A stretch of 64,000 bases of DNA from Paramecium octaurelia (lineage: Eukaryota > Ciliophora > Oligohymenophorea > Peniculida > Parameciidae), in NCBI GenBank assembly GCA_905182995.1, contig CAJJDP010000089.1, positions 248,001-312,000 on the forward strand. Direction: 5' to 3'. The position numbers and the translations under genes are program-made. The notes under the pieces are model-generated. The model saw nothing but the letters and a program-made list of their open reading frames with translations. It was not told the DNA's origin and made no database searches. Below are positions 1-12,994 of this stretch, piece by piece. Every line of letters starts with the position of its first letter. The first letter of the stretch is position 1.

Positions 1-1635
1 GGACATTAGAAATGCAATGCATTCCTATTTGGTCATGTCGTAATACTGAAGAATTTATCCTTATTATTATTATTGATTCAAGTTTCTTAATTTTTAGTTA
101 TCAACTCTGGTTGTCTAAGAAATATATTTAGCCTGTTCTTCAGTAGAGGATTCGTCAATCTCAAGTTATTGTAGATTAGGCTTTTAGAGGATTTCTATTT
201 GTTACTTTTTGGTTGATTATTAGTGATGGTCAGATGGTTGGACTTCTTTGGAAGAGATTTTGATATCACATTCATTAATACTTGGTTGCTGAGTTTTAGT
301 TGAGGTGGATTGTTATGAATTTGATTATATTTTTTTTTGAAACCTAGGACTAATTAATTTAATGGCAATGTCTTATTCTTAGTTTAGAACAACGGAATTA
401 AACGTAATTTTTCTATTTCTCAAATGTTCCATTAAACTCTAACTTTGTTTCTTATAAAATTGCAAATCGATTTGCTACTTCTCATTTCTTTCATCCTTCA
501 ACTAATTAGATTTTATGAGCAACTCATTTGTATCTAAAATAGATTCATATTTTGTTATTAGTTCATTGTATAGTCTTCTAACTTGAATGTTGCCATTCTT
601 TTCCTTTTCAAATAATTCTTTAAATCCTTTGACCATTATTTCCATCTTGTGCAATTTTTCTTAATAAATCATCCTTTCATTTTTGCTTAGATACTTGAGT
701 TACTATGGTTCTGGGGAGAATCCATAACCTAAACCATAATTACCGTACAATTCTTGATGCAAGGATTCCAATTTCCCTCGATGATTTTAGACTTCTCTGT
801 TAAGTTCTAGATTGTCATCAGTCTTATCAATAAATTCATTATATACAAAATCTACTCTAAGTCAAAATGCATTTACCTTTCATACACTAATAGTTAGTTT
901 AACTACGTAAGACGATTCTCATTTTAAAGATTTCTCTTTTCAAATGCTATACTATTAGATTAAGACAATACATAATTGACTTCTCTCAGGGAATTATTGG
1001 TTTCTGTGATAGATTGAGCCTCAGTAGTTGTTAAGCAAATTTCGAACGTTATCCAATTCTTCATGCAATTTTAAATTCTATTCTGAAGGAGTGACAATTT
1101 CAACCAATTTAACTAATTATCCCTCTCTTTCTTAGATAGGTTTCATCCTCTCTAATTCCTGGATTGCATATTCCTTATCATGAATACTCCTTTTCAAGTC
1201 CATTAATTTATATTCTAAATCGGCTATTAAATCTTTGTAATAGTTTTGCTGTTCTTCTGATATCTATTCCTACAGAAGCAACCTAGTTTATAATTATTAT
1301 GCTATTTTCTGTTGATTTTGGAATCCCTTCATGAGTTTTTCATTTTCTTCATTCAATAGTTTCACCACACTCTCCAATTATGAGTTCTGATAATTTGGAT
1401 AACACATAGACATGGTACTGGAATCAGATGTCATCTTAATGATTCAAATTCATTTTACTTGAGATCGCTTATTCACTCCTTCCATCATGAGTGACATAGC
1501 TTATTTATTCAGTTTTAAAACATTCTCAAGGTCAATAATATATTCTTACAGTTACTTATTCTATTCTTAGAGGTAATGAATTTTCGATTATTGCCTATTT
1601 GAAACAGATTCATTCACTTCAGTTCCCAAAATCAT
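1..1635 (-). CDS. Coiled-coil protein, 3' end beyond window
   Basis: Not recognised as a named family. Read on the minus strand with TAA/TAG as Gln, it starts at the ATG at 1635 and stays open to base 1, giving about 521 codons with the C-terminus missing. Three small introns fit the frame: 1435-1458 (24 nt), 1020-1047 (28 nt) and 857-876 (20 nt). The second starts GTTC, which is less usual; without it the frame hits TGA at once, so it is either a real intron or a one-base error. The protein is rich in Leu, Glu, Lys, Gln and Asn in a heptad-like pattern for most of its length, with a more polar Ser/Thr/Gln-rich tail. No enzymatic motif is visible. A cytoskeletal or scaffold role is inference only. 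Confidence 0.78.
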
Positions 1636-1995
1636 TTACAAATAAAAGTTAAAGTTGTATATTAATAATAACAAAAGTGTCTATAAATCTTATTTATCTT
1701 AAATTATTAATTGAATATATAATAATGAAAATATCAAGAAAAATAGAATAAATACTAAATTAATAAATAAGAGAAACAATGGAAGTATTAGGTATTATTG
1801 ATTCCTTTGTTTTAAGTTATAAACTTTTCAATTGGATCATTTTGTATTTCAATGGAATACAAAAGTATGAATAAAAAATTTTGATAAACATAGTGAATAG
1901 TAATAAACAAAAGGAAGAGTCATTTTAACTATTTTATTAGAACTTAAATAAAATTAAATTATAATCAGTATAGTATGTTAAATTTTGTTTACTAC

Positions 1996-3359
1996 TATCC
2001 ATCAATTAATAGTTGGAATTAGGTAGTAAATTAAAATTGGTTTATGAATGTTTTGTTTTAGAAATTAAAAAATCATTCTTTTCTTTTTCTTATGTAATAT
2101 ATCTTAATTCGGTCCATAGTATTATATTAAAAATGAAACATAACAAATAATAGAGTCACTATGTTCTAGACTTCTCAGATATCGAAGACATCTCTGAAAA
2201 TGAATCAGAGAGTTCTAAACAGTCGAATCACCAATAATAAATTAATTAATTAACTCTTACTCCTAATCCAATAGAATTATTGATTCCCAATTTACAAGTT
2301 AAAAAAGAGACTGTCGAAATTCCATCTATCTTAATCCAAGAGGAGGAAGAACCTGTAATAAGACGAAAGTAGGACACTCAAAAATAACAATGGTAAGTCA
2401 ACTTTGATGAATTATCTGAACAGGAATTGGAAGAGAGTGACAAGTCACAAGTTGCTATAGAGATACCCAGAGATCCTAGTCCACCAACTATAATAGTTGA
2501 AGAACCCTAATATATAGAATAATATTTTGAAGATCAAAATGTTATTGAAGAGATAGATATGGAATAAGAGTAATTGAAATTGGAATAGAGGAAAGAATAA
2601 TTGAAATAAGACTTGATAACTAAAAAGTAATAATAATAACAAAAGATTATGAAGGTTCGAAAGGAATAAGAGAGAGTAGAGGAGATAATAGATTAATCTA
2701 AAAATAGAAATGTTGAGGATAAAACAAAATAAAAGAAAAAATAGAAATTTTATAATCCCAAAAATTCATTGATATATTTGAGATTAAAGGGTAGGGAAGA
2801 TTTATATAAAAAATAAGAGTTAATTTTTGATGATTAGACCAAACCTATTGAATAAGACGAATATTTAGAAGGTCTAGAGTGCATCAATAGTTTATTAATT
2901 GGATTATCAAAAATAAAAGATAAGAAAGTTGGTGCTGCTGATAAATAGAAACCATTACCAATATAAATCCATAGGCATCGCTTAGATGAAAAAGGTGAAC
3001 ATCAAAAAGAATCTTAACCACAGAAGAAGAATGAAAAAGAGAAAGATTCTGATTAATAAAAGAAGTGTTAAAAGGGAGCACAAAAGGAAGAAAAATTAAC
3101 TGAATAAGCTCTGAAATAGTAATAACTATAAGAGGCATAATTAGCTAGATAAATTAGACATGAAAAGTAATAACAAGAGAAAGAGAAATAGAAACTATTA
3201 GAATAACGGCAAGTTTATAAAATCTTAACAAAAAAATAAATAAATTAAGGGTTAATTCTCTATAGATGTTAGTTAAGATAAAAGTAAAAGGACTCTATTA
3301 AATGGCTAAGATATTCGGAGATTGCTCTCATAAGCAAAGGGGAAAGTGAGATCTTTAAT
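1996..3359. repeat. First copy of 1,364-bp perfect repeat (assembly duplicate)
   Basis: This stretch is repeated at 3361-4724 at an offset of exactly 1,365, with a single N between. I saw no difference where I compared them. It ends mid-codon at the N. Best explained as two overlapping contig ends placed side by side rather than merged. Confidence 0.93.
2133..3359 (+). pseudogene. Duplicate 5' fragment of the next gene (artefact)
   Basis: Same ATG and same 409 codons as the start of the gene at 3498, cut off by the N at 3360. It should not be counted as a separate gene. Confidence 0.9.
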
Positions 3360-3360
3360 N
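3360..3360. other. Single-N assembly gap
   Basis: One N joins two copies of the same sequence. It is a placeholder for an unmerged overlap, not missing sequence of known size. Confidence 0.95.
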
Positions 3361-4724
3361 TATCCATCAATTAATAGTTGGAATTAGGTAGTAAATTAAA
3401 ATTGGTTTATGAATGTTTTGTTTTAGAAATTAAAAAATCATTCTTTTCTTTTTCTTATGTAATATATCTTAATTCGGTCCATAGTATTATATTAAAAATG
3501 AAACATAACAAATAATAGAGTCACTATGTTCTAGACTTCTCAGATATCGAAGACATCTCTGAAAATGAATCAGAGAGTTCTAAACAGTCGAATCACCAAT
3601 AATAAATTAATTAATTAACTCTTACTCCTAATCCAATAGAATTATTGATTCCCAATTTACAAGTTAAAAAAGAGACTGTCGAAATTCCATCTATCTTAAT
3701 CCAAGAGGAGGAAGAACCTGTAATAAGACGAAAGTAGGACACTCAAAAATAACAATGGTAAGTCAACTTTGATGAATTATCTGAACAGGAATTGGAAGAG
3801 AGTGACAAGTCACAAGTTGCTATAGAGATACCCAGAGATCCTAGTCCACCAACTATAATAGTTGAAGAACCCTAATATATAGAATAATATTTTGAAGATC
3901 AAAATGTTATTGAAGAGATAGATATGGAATAAGAGTAATTGAAATTGGAATAGAGGAAAGAATAATTGAAATAAGACTTGATAACTAAAAAGTAATAATA
4001 ATAACAAAAGATTATGAAGGTTCGAAAGGAATAAGAGAGAGTAGAGGAGATAATAGATTAATCTAAAAATAGAAATGTTGAGGATAAAACAAAATAAAAG
4101 AAAAAATAGAAATTTTATAATCCCAAAAATTCATTGATATATTTGAGATTAAAGGGTAGGGAAGATTTATATAAAAAATAAGAGTTAATTTTTGATGATT
4201 AGACCAAACCTATTGAATAAGACGAATATTTAGAAGGTCTAGAGTGCATCAATAGTTTATTAATTGGATTATCAAAAATAAAAGATAAGAAAGTTGGTGC
4301 TGCTGATAAATAGAAACCATTACCAATATAAATCCATAGGCATCGCTTAGATGAAAAAGGTGAACATCAAAAAGAATCTTAACCACAGAAGAAGAATGAA
4401 AAAGAGAAAGATTCTGATTAATAAAAGAAGTGTTAAAAGGGAGCACAAAAGGAAGAAAAATTAACTGAATAAGCTCTGAAATAGTAATAACTATAAGAGG
4501 CATAATTAGCTAGATAAATTAGACATGAAAAGTAATAACAAGAGAAAGAGAAATAGAAACTATTAGAATAACGGCAAGTTTATAAAATCTTAACAAAAAA
4601 ATAAATAAATTAAGGGTTAATTCTCTATAGATGTTAGTTAAGATAAAAGTAAAAGGACTCTATTAAATGGCTAAGATATTCGGAGATTGCTCTCATAAGC
4701 AAAGGGGAAAGTGAGATCTTTAAT
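3361..4724. repeat. Second copy of 1,364-bp perfect repeat (assembly duplicate)
   Basis: Matches 1996-3359. This copy continues into unique sequence at 4725, so it carries the complete downstream gene. Confidence 0.93.
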
Positions 4725-5915
4725 TTTGAAAAGAGAATATCAGATCAATTGTTTATGTAATTGCATAAGGCTAATATGCGATCAGTGGTCATAACCAAAT
4801 AAGCTATGTTTGATATAGTCACTATCCCTTATGTGAATGAATTTAAGGAACTTAATGAAATCCAAAAAATAGATGTTGTAAAATAAATTAATAATGAAAT
4901 CGAAAACCCCAAACAGTCAATTAGTTAGGATAAAAAGGTGAAGGAAAATTAAGTTATCAAAAATAAGGATAGTAAGAAGAAAACTTAAGATAATTAAATG
5001 AATGGGAATCCTGAGAAGTAATAACATTTGGATTAAATTGAATAATAGGATACAATATAAAAATAAGGAATACAAGAATAACAAAACTTTTAATAAAATG
5101 AATTAGGACAATAATAAGAGTCAAAAAGAACCAAGAATAAGGTTAGTTATTAAGAGAGTGATGAGGAAAAGAAGGATGAGGATCTTTTAGATGCTGATTC
5201 TATCTAAATATTCAAAATCACATAAGAAAGATAAAAAAGGTTAGATAAAAAGGATAAGGAGTTGAAATCATAATAAAATAATTTATAGTTTGATGAGTCA
5301 AAATTAATAGAATCAAATGAACTTGGTTAAAAACCTAATAATAATAATAATAACTCAGAAATAAAGGATCATAAGAAAGTTAAGAATACAAAAATAAAGG
5401 AGTGTCCACTGAGTAGATTGGAAACTAATGATGAGATTAAAAAGAAACAAAAAATTAATTAAAAAAGAAAAGAAAAACGAAGATAGGAATATCAGAGATA
5501 TTTGAATGAAATAGAGAAAGAACATTAAAATTAACTTGCTCTCTCTAAACAAAAACAAGCTTTGAAAGATGGCTGCAATTAAGAAACTACTAAGAATAAT
5601 TAAGTAACTACTAATAATAAAATTCATAAAAGAAGTAATAAGTAGGAAGCTGAAAACATAAATGATTAAATTAAATCAAAGAACTCTAAACCTCCAAGAA
5701 GAATAGTAAAACTAAATGTTAGAGAAAATAAATCACCATGTTCTAAATTATCTCCAATGAGGGAATCGATTGAGCCTGGATATGTTTCATCCAAACGTGT
5801 ATATGAGAACAGGGATTAGAAGTAAAAAAGGCTTAGAGTTATTGAAGATGAGGAATCAGAATTTTATGAACAGAATGCTAAACAAAAAAGAAAACAGATT
5901 GAAGAAAAAGGGTGA
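3498..5915 (+). CDS. Q/E/K-rich coiled-coil protein, function unknown
   Basis: An intronless frame of 805 codons from the ATG at 3498 to TGA at 5913-5915, open only if TAA/TAG are Gln. Composition is extreme: Gln, Glu, Lys and Asn dominate. An acidic N-terminal part precedes long Gln/Lys/Glu helical stretches, and short Asn runs occur near codon 615. Near the C-terminus there is a Ser/Pro/Arg-rich segment followed by a charged helical tail. No catalytic motif or membrane span is visible. The next gene downstream has a similar composition on the same strand, so the two may be distant relatives, but I could not align them. Function is unknown. The start was chosen because the sequence upstream is typical AT-rich spacer. 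Confidence 0.8.
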
Positions 5916-6204
5916 GATAAAAATGAGGATATATTTTATCTATTTTTATGTAGATTGTACTAGTTTGGAATTATCACTTTAAAGGATTGCTATGAATCAT
6001 TGGATATTATGTTTCAGAGTAAACTATTATAATAGAAATTTATATATGATATGATAATTGTAAAAATTTAGATTAATATTATTAAATTATGTATTGACTT
6101 TGCAATAATAATAAATTGAAGGTTTAAGCTCTAGAATTAGTTTATCAGAAAGGTTAGAGCATTTTGTTGGTCTTTAATCCGTTTTTATAATTAATATATT
6201 AATA

Positions 6205-9149
6205 ATGTTATAATTTGATAGCATTTAGTTGCTGCTATTGGTTTTAGCAGTAACTACATTTAGTAATGAAGTTTTTTAAACTAATGGAATGCTACCAATT
6301 AATCTGATTGCCTAAATTGGAAAAACAGAAATTTAGCATCAAACAACTCAAAATTAATGGATTGATAATCAAAGTTAAGTTAGTGATGATAAGTATTAAT
6401 GAATACTATTCAGCCTAGAAATGAAGCGAATAACGTCTTTTTGATTGAACCACCAAAAAAATCATTAAAAGTTTATTCATCAAAGTCATTAATAGTAGAA
6501 AATTAACCAGAGGAACTCTTAAGGGAATCATCTGAATAAAATGAATCAGAATTATCGCAAGAACAGAAGGATGAATAAACGAGGATTTCGATCAGGGTGA
6601 GCAAGAAAGTAATCTAGGATACAGGAATTTCATAAGAAAATAATTTGGAATATTAGAATGCTGTAAAAAAAGAAGAGCTTTAACCAATATAAAATGATAA
6701 GATGCCCACAAAAATTACAAAACAAAATGAAGTGATTGAAAATAATGATGAGAATGAAATAACCATTTAAGATATAAAGATAGAATCTATTCATGAAGAA
6801 CCTGTATCCAAAAGAGAAGAGACCAAATCATAGAATGAGGATGTTATCATCATTAAAACAGACGAAGAAATTAAAGCGACTCCTAAAGTGTTTGGAATAT
6901 TAGATAATAATGATTCTATTAAATCAGAGAGTCTAGAGGATGAGTTAATTTCAGAGAGTGAGTAAGATTAAGATTAAATTGAGTAATGTGACGGAGAAGA
7001 ACTTGATACTATCCACTCATAATAGGAAAATAAACGTTAAGAATTGAATAAATCAAAAATTGACTAAAAAAACGATAGAAAAATAACTAAAAAATCAAAT
7101 GAAAAAAATAAAAAGTAATCTACTAATGTTTTATCTAACAATAAGAAACAATAGAATTCAAAGAAAAATGAATAACCATTGAAGGATTAAAGTATTAATT
7201 CTAAAGAAGGAGATTAGAAATTGATTGGAGAGTTAATCAAAGTCTAACCTGAAGTTGATGTTGTGGATCTTAGTATATTTGCAGATGATAATTCAGATTT
7301 AATACCTATAATCGTTGAGGATTCAGAAAACACCATGGTAAATGAGACAGAAAATGAAATATAAGATTCATAACCTTAATAAGAAATAAGTGAAGTTACT
7401 AATTAGGAAACTGTAATTGAAATTAATTAGGAATTGAATTAAGATACGGTTGATATAGTAGCTACTTAGAATTTAGATGTTGATGGAGGATCATTTGAAG
7501 ATTTCTAGTCTGAATTAGATGAATTAGCTAGAGAACTTGATTAATTGAGTTTAGATTCAACTTAAAGTGATAATAGCAATAGTGAAAATTTAGAAGAGGA
7601 GAATAGTAATGATTCATTATAATACATAACAATATCAACAAATAACGATCCAATTATTGTTAATAATTTGGAGGATGATTATTTTTTGGATGATTTAGAG
7701 AATGAATTGGGTGAATAGACCTAATAGTAAGATGTCTTAAATTCATCAATGGAATCAACAAATGAATAAGAAGCACAAATTCTAATAGTAAATAATCCTG
7801 AACAACTAATTATTTAAAAGGAGAATCAAGATGAAGACTAACTAGTAGATGATAATCAAATTGAAAATTAAATTGAGTAATAATTTAGTGGAGAATCCTC
7901 TTAAGAGAATGAAATTAATATTTCTATAGATAATAATAATGATTAAGAATAATCGAGTCAGGAATCTGAGGATAACTAAGTTGAATTAAGTGGAGGTTCT
8001 GAAAACAATTAAGTGTAAAATGATTCTAATTAATCATTAGAGCCGGATAATGAGATTGGATAATTTTAGGTTGATAAACCTAATGAGTTTAAGGAACTTG
8101 ATATAAAGAAGAATTCAGTAATTAAAAAGGAGGTTAGCGTTAATTTGGATAATATGATAACAAGTGAGAGTATCAATGATTAAGTGGGATTGACTGATGA
8201 TGACTTTTTGAGGATTGCAGCTGAATCTGAGGCAGAAGTCATTGAAAATTTAGAAGATCTTTAGGATGGCATGGAGAACGTATAATTCGACAAGAAGACT
8301 CAAAATTAAATTTAGGCTTAACCTGATAAAAGTTAAAGAATTTGGAAACGCATTGAGGATGATAAGGAATACTCATTGAAAATAGATTCGAATAGACAAT
8401 AAAGAGGATTTAAAGAGGATAATCTGGATTAGATTAAGAACACTTAGATTCGAGATTAGTATCAGAGGAGTAATGAAGATGAATTTAACAAAATGATAAA
8501 TGATTTGATAAATGAATTTGATTTCAAAAATTAAAGGGAAAGGGACATAATAGATTATGATAGTTAAATCACTTAAAAAATCATAGAGAATATGGAAGAA
8601 TTGAGATATGCTAATAGAATTTTCAATAGAGATTTGGAAGAATCGGAAGATGAGGATGAAGAATATGATAATGAAGCAGAGGTTGTGCATACTTATCAAT
8701 AGTCTTAAAAAGCTAACACTGAAATTTAAGAGGTTGTTCAAAATAAGAAAGAATTTGAAAGAGAATGCAAGGATTAAGCAAGCAATTCTGCTGCCATTAG
8801 TGATTATGAGAAGGATATGGATAAGAGAAAGTAGGAGGTGATTGATAAAATTAAGAAAGAATTGAAGTTGAAGAGGGAGAGACTTAAGAACCTTAATAAT
8901 TAAAAATCTGATAATCTATCCACTTATGATTTCGAGAGAATTTATTTGGATTGGGCTACAAACAAGGAGGATATAGTTTATAATATATTATTGCACACAA
9001 ATAATTCAGAGAAGGAGAGTCAAGTAGAGGAGGAGGTGTAGAATGCTAAAGTGGAAAGGATTTCTAAAAAGCAGGAGGTGGAAGAGGAATTATAAAAATT
9101 ATATTCCAATTATGAGAGAAAAGGACGACACTTAAGGGGATAGAGATGA
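6205..9149 (+). CDS. Large acidic Gln-rich protein with possible signal peptide
   Basis: A 972-residue protein with one intron (6393-6418, 26 nt; without it the frame meets TGA). The first 20 or so residues contain a Leu/Val/Ala core (LLLLVLAVTTF) that looks like a signal peptide or membrane anchor. The remainder is highly charged: Asp, Glu, Asn, Gln and Ser in the middle, then a Lys/Glu/Arg coiled-coil C-terminus ending at TGA 9147-9149. No known domain was recognised. If the leader is real the protein enters the secretory route, which is unusual for such a low-complexity acidic chain. Alternatively translation starts further in. It lies 78 nt upstream of the next gene on the same strand. 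Confidence 0.75.
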
Positions 9150-9227
9150 AGGAGCTAATAGTATTATAAGAATGACTTTAAATAGTAAAAATTATAATAT
9201 TTATTAAAATAATATTTTTTAAAAATT

Positions 9228-10389
9228 ATGCAAAGTCAATTCTCTAGTTTATACCCTCAATTTAATGATTTAGAGGAAATTCGATAGTTCATAACAAGTA
9301 AAACAAATACTGTTGATCTCAGTCTTCAATCGCCTCCTTTCCTGTCATCCTTTTTTTAGCCTTTGAGAAAGCAAGCTTTTTAAAATTACTTTGTATAATG
9401 TGATTTAAATATTTTAGGCAGCAAAAGTAAGCGATTTAAATTAGAGGAAGATGGCAATCTATAAATTCATCTAATTGGTCGATATTGAAATATTGAGTTT
9501 ATTTTCAGAGCAGATCATAAAACCATATTAGAATTTGATATTGGTTCGACATTATGGAATCCCTTAAGATTTGGATGTTGAGAAGTTGAAATTGGATAAT
9601 TCCACTTTGGGAGCCTTGAATGATTTGGCAAGTTCTATAGCTTAGTGGAATCTATAAATTGAAATAGTTGTCGACAATATTACAAGAGTCTAATTATACG
9701 ACCTTTGGGCTCCATCAGGAAAGATCAAAGAAGCTTAATTGACGGCTGAGATTAAGGGAATTCTCTCGCCAGCTGATGATTTTGATTTTAAGGTATGGAC
9801 TGAATTGAACATTAGACTTATTCAAAACATATCTTGATTAGATTGTTAGCCTAGGGAGCCGAGAAATTTGGTAAGTACTTATATTCAAATGGATTATCTG
9901 AATCTAATTTGTCATATGGAGCAGCCTTGGTAATCTATCATGCCTTAGTTGGAAAGTCTGCATTGCCATGGAATGTCATAATACCTAATGTTTCATTGAA
10001 GTGGCTGGTATTGATATTATATTATGATTAGTTTGGTGGAGTAATTGGTTCCTTGGCTTTGGGGAAGGTGTCTACTTATTTAGAGAAATGTGATTAAGTC
10101 TAATAATTGAGAGGGTGTGCAGAAGTATTCTAAGAAATAACAAACTTTTTGATTAATTTTAATGAGACTTTAAACACAGCTATAAGTGAAGTGTTATTGA
10201 CAATAAACGAAGAGTAAGAGAAGGAGAAGAAACAAAGTAATGTGTGAATTACTATATTAACTAGACTTGGCTAATCTGATTGATTAATTCCTTCAATCAC
10301 CTGAATCTATTAAGGATGGTTAGACTGAAATCATTACTTGTGAAGATATTATTAAACATGAACAAGATGAGTGGTAAGTGATTTAATGA
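9228..10389 (+). CDS. Uncharacterised protein, 361 aa
   Basis: Four exons joined by three short introns: 9393-9417 (25 nt), 9793-9815 (23 nt) and 10237-10264 (28 nt). All are GT...AG, and each is needed to keep the frame or avoid TGA. The product is a mixed alpha/beta-looking globular protein of 361 residues with no signal peptide, no clear membrane span and no motif I can name. If the last intron is retained, translation ends two codons later (Asn-Val-stop), removing the last ~41 residues. Function not assigned. Confidence 0.75.
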
Positions 10390-10620
10390 ATATTATTTTA
10401 CATAATCATTTATACATTCAATACTGTTGTTGTCATATTTAAATCAATAAGTAGATTAATAATAAAATTATAATCCATATATTTTTTTATTTTTAATCTA
10501 TTATTATCATTATTAAATATAATTACTTATACTTTTAATTATAATAATCATTGTATTCATTGGGATGTTAAATGTAAAAATTAGGTATGTAATGATTTTC
10601 AATTTTTATTAATAGAAACC

Positions 10621-12618
10621 ATGGACGAAGATGAATCCACATCGTTTCATGAATTGCCAATCAATGACAGAGTATCCAATTTGCAATAAATTTAAACTTG
10701 GTTTCAGAATCAGAAATTAGCCATTACGAACACAGAGCTGTTCACTACTTAAATCTTTGATGATCTGAGGAAGTACTGTGAATAATCAAACGAAATCTTA
10801 CAAGCATCCTCTGAATTTCAGGAGACCAAAGAGTTAATACATTCTTTTTATAACAAAGCACAGAGAATTTGTTTGAAAATAAAGAAAAAGACAGAACCTC
10901 GTTCTTAATTATAGGAGAGAATCAGATATTACAAGGTTAAGGAGGACGAGGAGGTTGAAAAGAATAGAGAAATACTAATAGAAGTAAAGAAGAAGTTGCT
11001 CTGTATAATAAGAATCTCCAAAGGGATTCCGTTTATCATAAATTTCATAAAGAGTTAAAATGTTCGGGATAAGCAATACAAACTGACATTGATGGTTGAG
11101 GATGCATTATTGGATGGTGTCAATTGGTATCTCATGTTGAATGATATCAAAGAGTCTCAATGGAACAAGGAATTGCCTTAGGAATGCAAGCTTAAGGAGA
11201 TTCTCCAGTAATTATTGACAATCATTTGGCAACAGAGACAGGAGTTAAAAAACGAATTAAATGAAATATTTTTTAAATTGAAAAAGACTCAACTAATAAA
11301 ATTGTTGGACAAGCAAGGAGAGAAATTTGAGAAGAATGACAAGTTCACTTAACAGTCTACTAAAATCTTATAGAAATTGCAAGAGTTTTGTAATGGTCTT
11401 GAAAATATCAAACTATCGCAGAACAAGGCAAATGGGTTGTATTATCTGTAGCGAATCTTGCTCTCATATTGTTGGGTGAAACAAATTGAACTATCAGAAA
11501 TGTTGTATCATACTAAAATAACAGGTAGACTGGATAAATTAAAGTAAGACAAGGATCACAGCAATGTCATTAGATTGAGATAGAAGATTACATTCTTAAG
11601 ATTCGTTTATCGAATTCCAGCTGTAAAATAGTGGTGTGAATAGAATCAGATTATCCCTTTTGAAATGCAATCCAATATACCTCAATACCTTTAAGAACAA
11701 TATGACTAATTCATGAGTGACAAGAAAGAGAGACTCTTTTCAGACACAAAGGAGGATTACTTTATAGAGTCTCAATTGAAATTCCTAGCTAATAATTTTC
11801 AAGTTTACAAAAACAAGATTAGGATTATATTCAATGATTTAAGGTTCATATAAAATAAATAGGAAATCTATGAATTGTATCAAGAATATGTTAATAAATA
11901 TGATGGTGACATAGACAAGGTTTAGAATCTCCAATTCTAAAAACAGTAAAAGGACATCATAATAGCCTGCTGTATTAGACATTTGGAAATCAAACTGTAG
12001 AATGAAGACTTCACCAAGGCAGTAATTCCCCTGGTGAAATTTGACTTTTTATTGAAGAAGGAGAAACACTTTTAGTTTTAGTAGACTTCGTATGATAAAT
12101 CTCAATACTCCTTTTTAGCAAAGCCATCACTAGTTAAGATATTTCTGATTGATATATTGGCTTAAGAGCAACCATTTCCTTATATATTTGAATTCATCTA
12201 TTATGAGGATGGGAAATTGCAGTAATTTATGAAGAGCACTACTCTGTAAGGATAGTTCTTCTATTGTCCTCAGATAAGAGAGCATTTGTCAAAGAGATAC
12301 CAATTTAACATAAAATTAATAGAAAATGAAAATAAGGTGACCTTCACGTATCTGCCCACTATTCATTATGATTATGTGAAACCGGCAGCAACAGTCTTAT
12401 GGGAAGACATTTTGTTATAGGATCTGAAATTGATCTCATTGCATAGAAATCAATTGTTGGATGAAATCAATTTCATGGTTCGCAGTAACAAATTTCAGAC
12501 AATAAAACAACAAATTCAGCAAGATGCGAAATACTTTAGTGATCATCTGAAAATAATGAATGAGTTGGAAGTATTTAATAGTTTGCAGTCCAACGGCAAA
12601 AAGTTGAGGTGTATATGA
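10621..12618 (+). CDS. Uncharacterised intronless protein, 665 aa
   Basis: Continuous frame from ATG 10621 to TGA 12616-12618, 665 residues, no intron needed. It is rich in Lys, Glu, Gln, Phe, Tyr and Leu, with long helical stretches in the first two thirds and a more globular C-terminal third containing aromatic clusters. No catalytic signature, zinc site or transmembrane segment is evident. G+C is slightly higher than in the neighbouring low-complexity genes, as expected for a globular protein. Function unknown. Confidence 0.78.
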
Positions 12619-12994
12619 TGGATTGATTATCATCTGTGTGATAAGATATTATTTGAATTTATTTTATAATATAAAATGCGATAAATTTTGTAAAGTCATT
12701 TACATTGTATAATGGGAGTATTAAATTAAGTTTAATTATTTGGCAGTGTCAAAATCTCGGTACTAAATAAAAAGATCTCTTTCAAAAATAATAATTTTGT
12801 CTAGTGACCCAAGGGCTATTGGGAGAGAGACTGGGATACAGTTGAAGATCTCGTTGTTAATAATTAATTTATATTTTTATTTATTAAATGTAGATATTAT
12901 TAATTAATGCATTATGACTCTCTAGATTAATGCGTTAATTTCCTTTGTTTTAGTATGAGCTTTAATTTAATAATCTAATTAATAATAATTATAG
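12619..12994. other. Intergenic, with an unexplained GC-richer block
   Basis: The 376-base spacer between two plus-strand genes has AT-rich ends but a block at about 12745-12860 that is visibly richer in G and C, with short self-complementary words (AAGATCTC / GATCTCG). No convincing ORF with ciliate codons spans it. It could be a small noncoding RNA or a decayed exon. No tRNA or spliceosomal snRNA core was recognised. Confidence 0.4.

Noticed and set aside
1020-1047. Frameshift or pseudogene in the first coiled-coil gene
   Set aside because: A 28-nt GT...AG intron restores the frame and total coding length fits; an intron is simpler, though its GTTC start is uncommon.
2133-3359. Truncated upstream paralogue of the Q-rich gene
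   Set aside because: Perfect identity plus a single N marks an assembly duplicate.
5770-5982. Standard-code ORF overlapping the end of the Q-rich gene
   Set aside because: Out of frame with the long ciliate-code frame that ends at 5915; no protein-like features.
9393-10264. In-frame TGA codons suggesting readthrough or selenocysteine
   Set aside because: Each TGA falls in a short GT...AG segment whose removal keeps the frame; spliced introns explain them.
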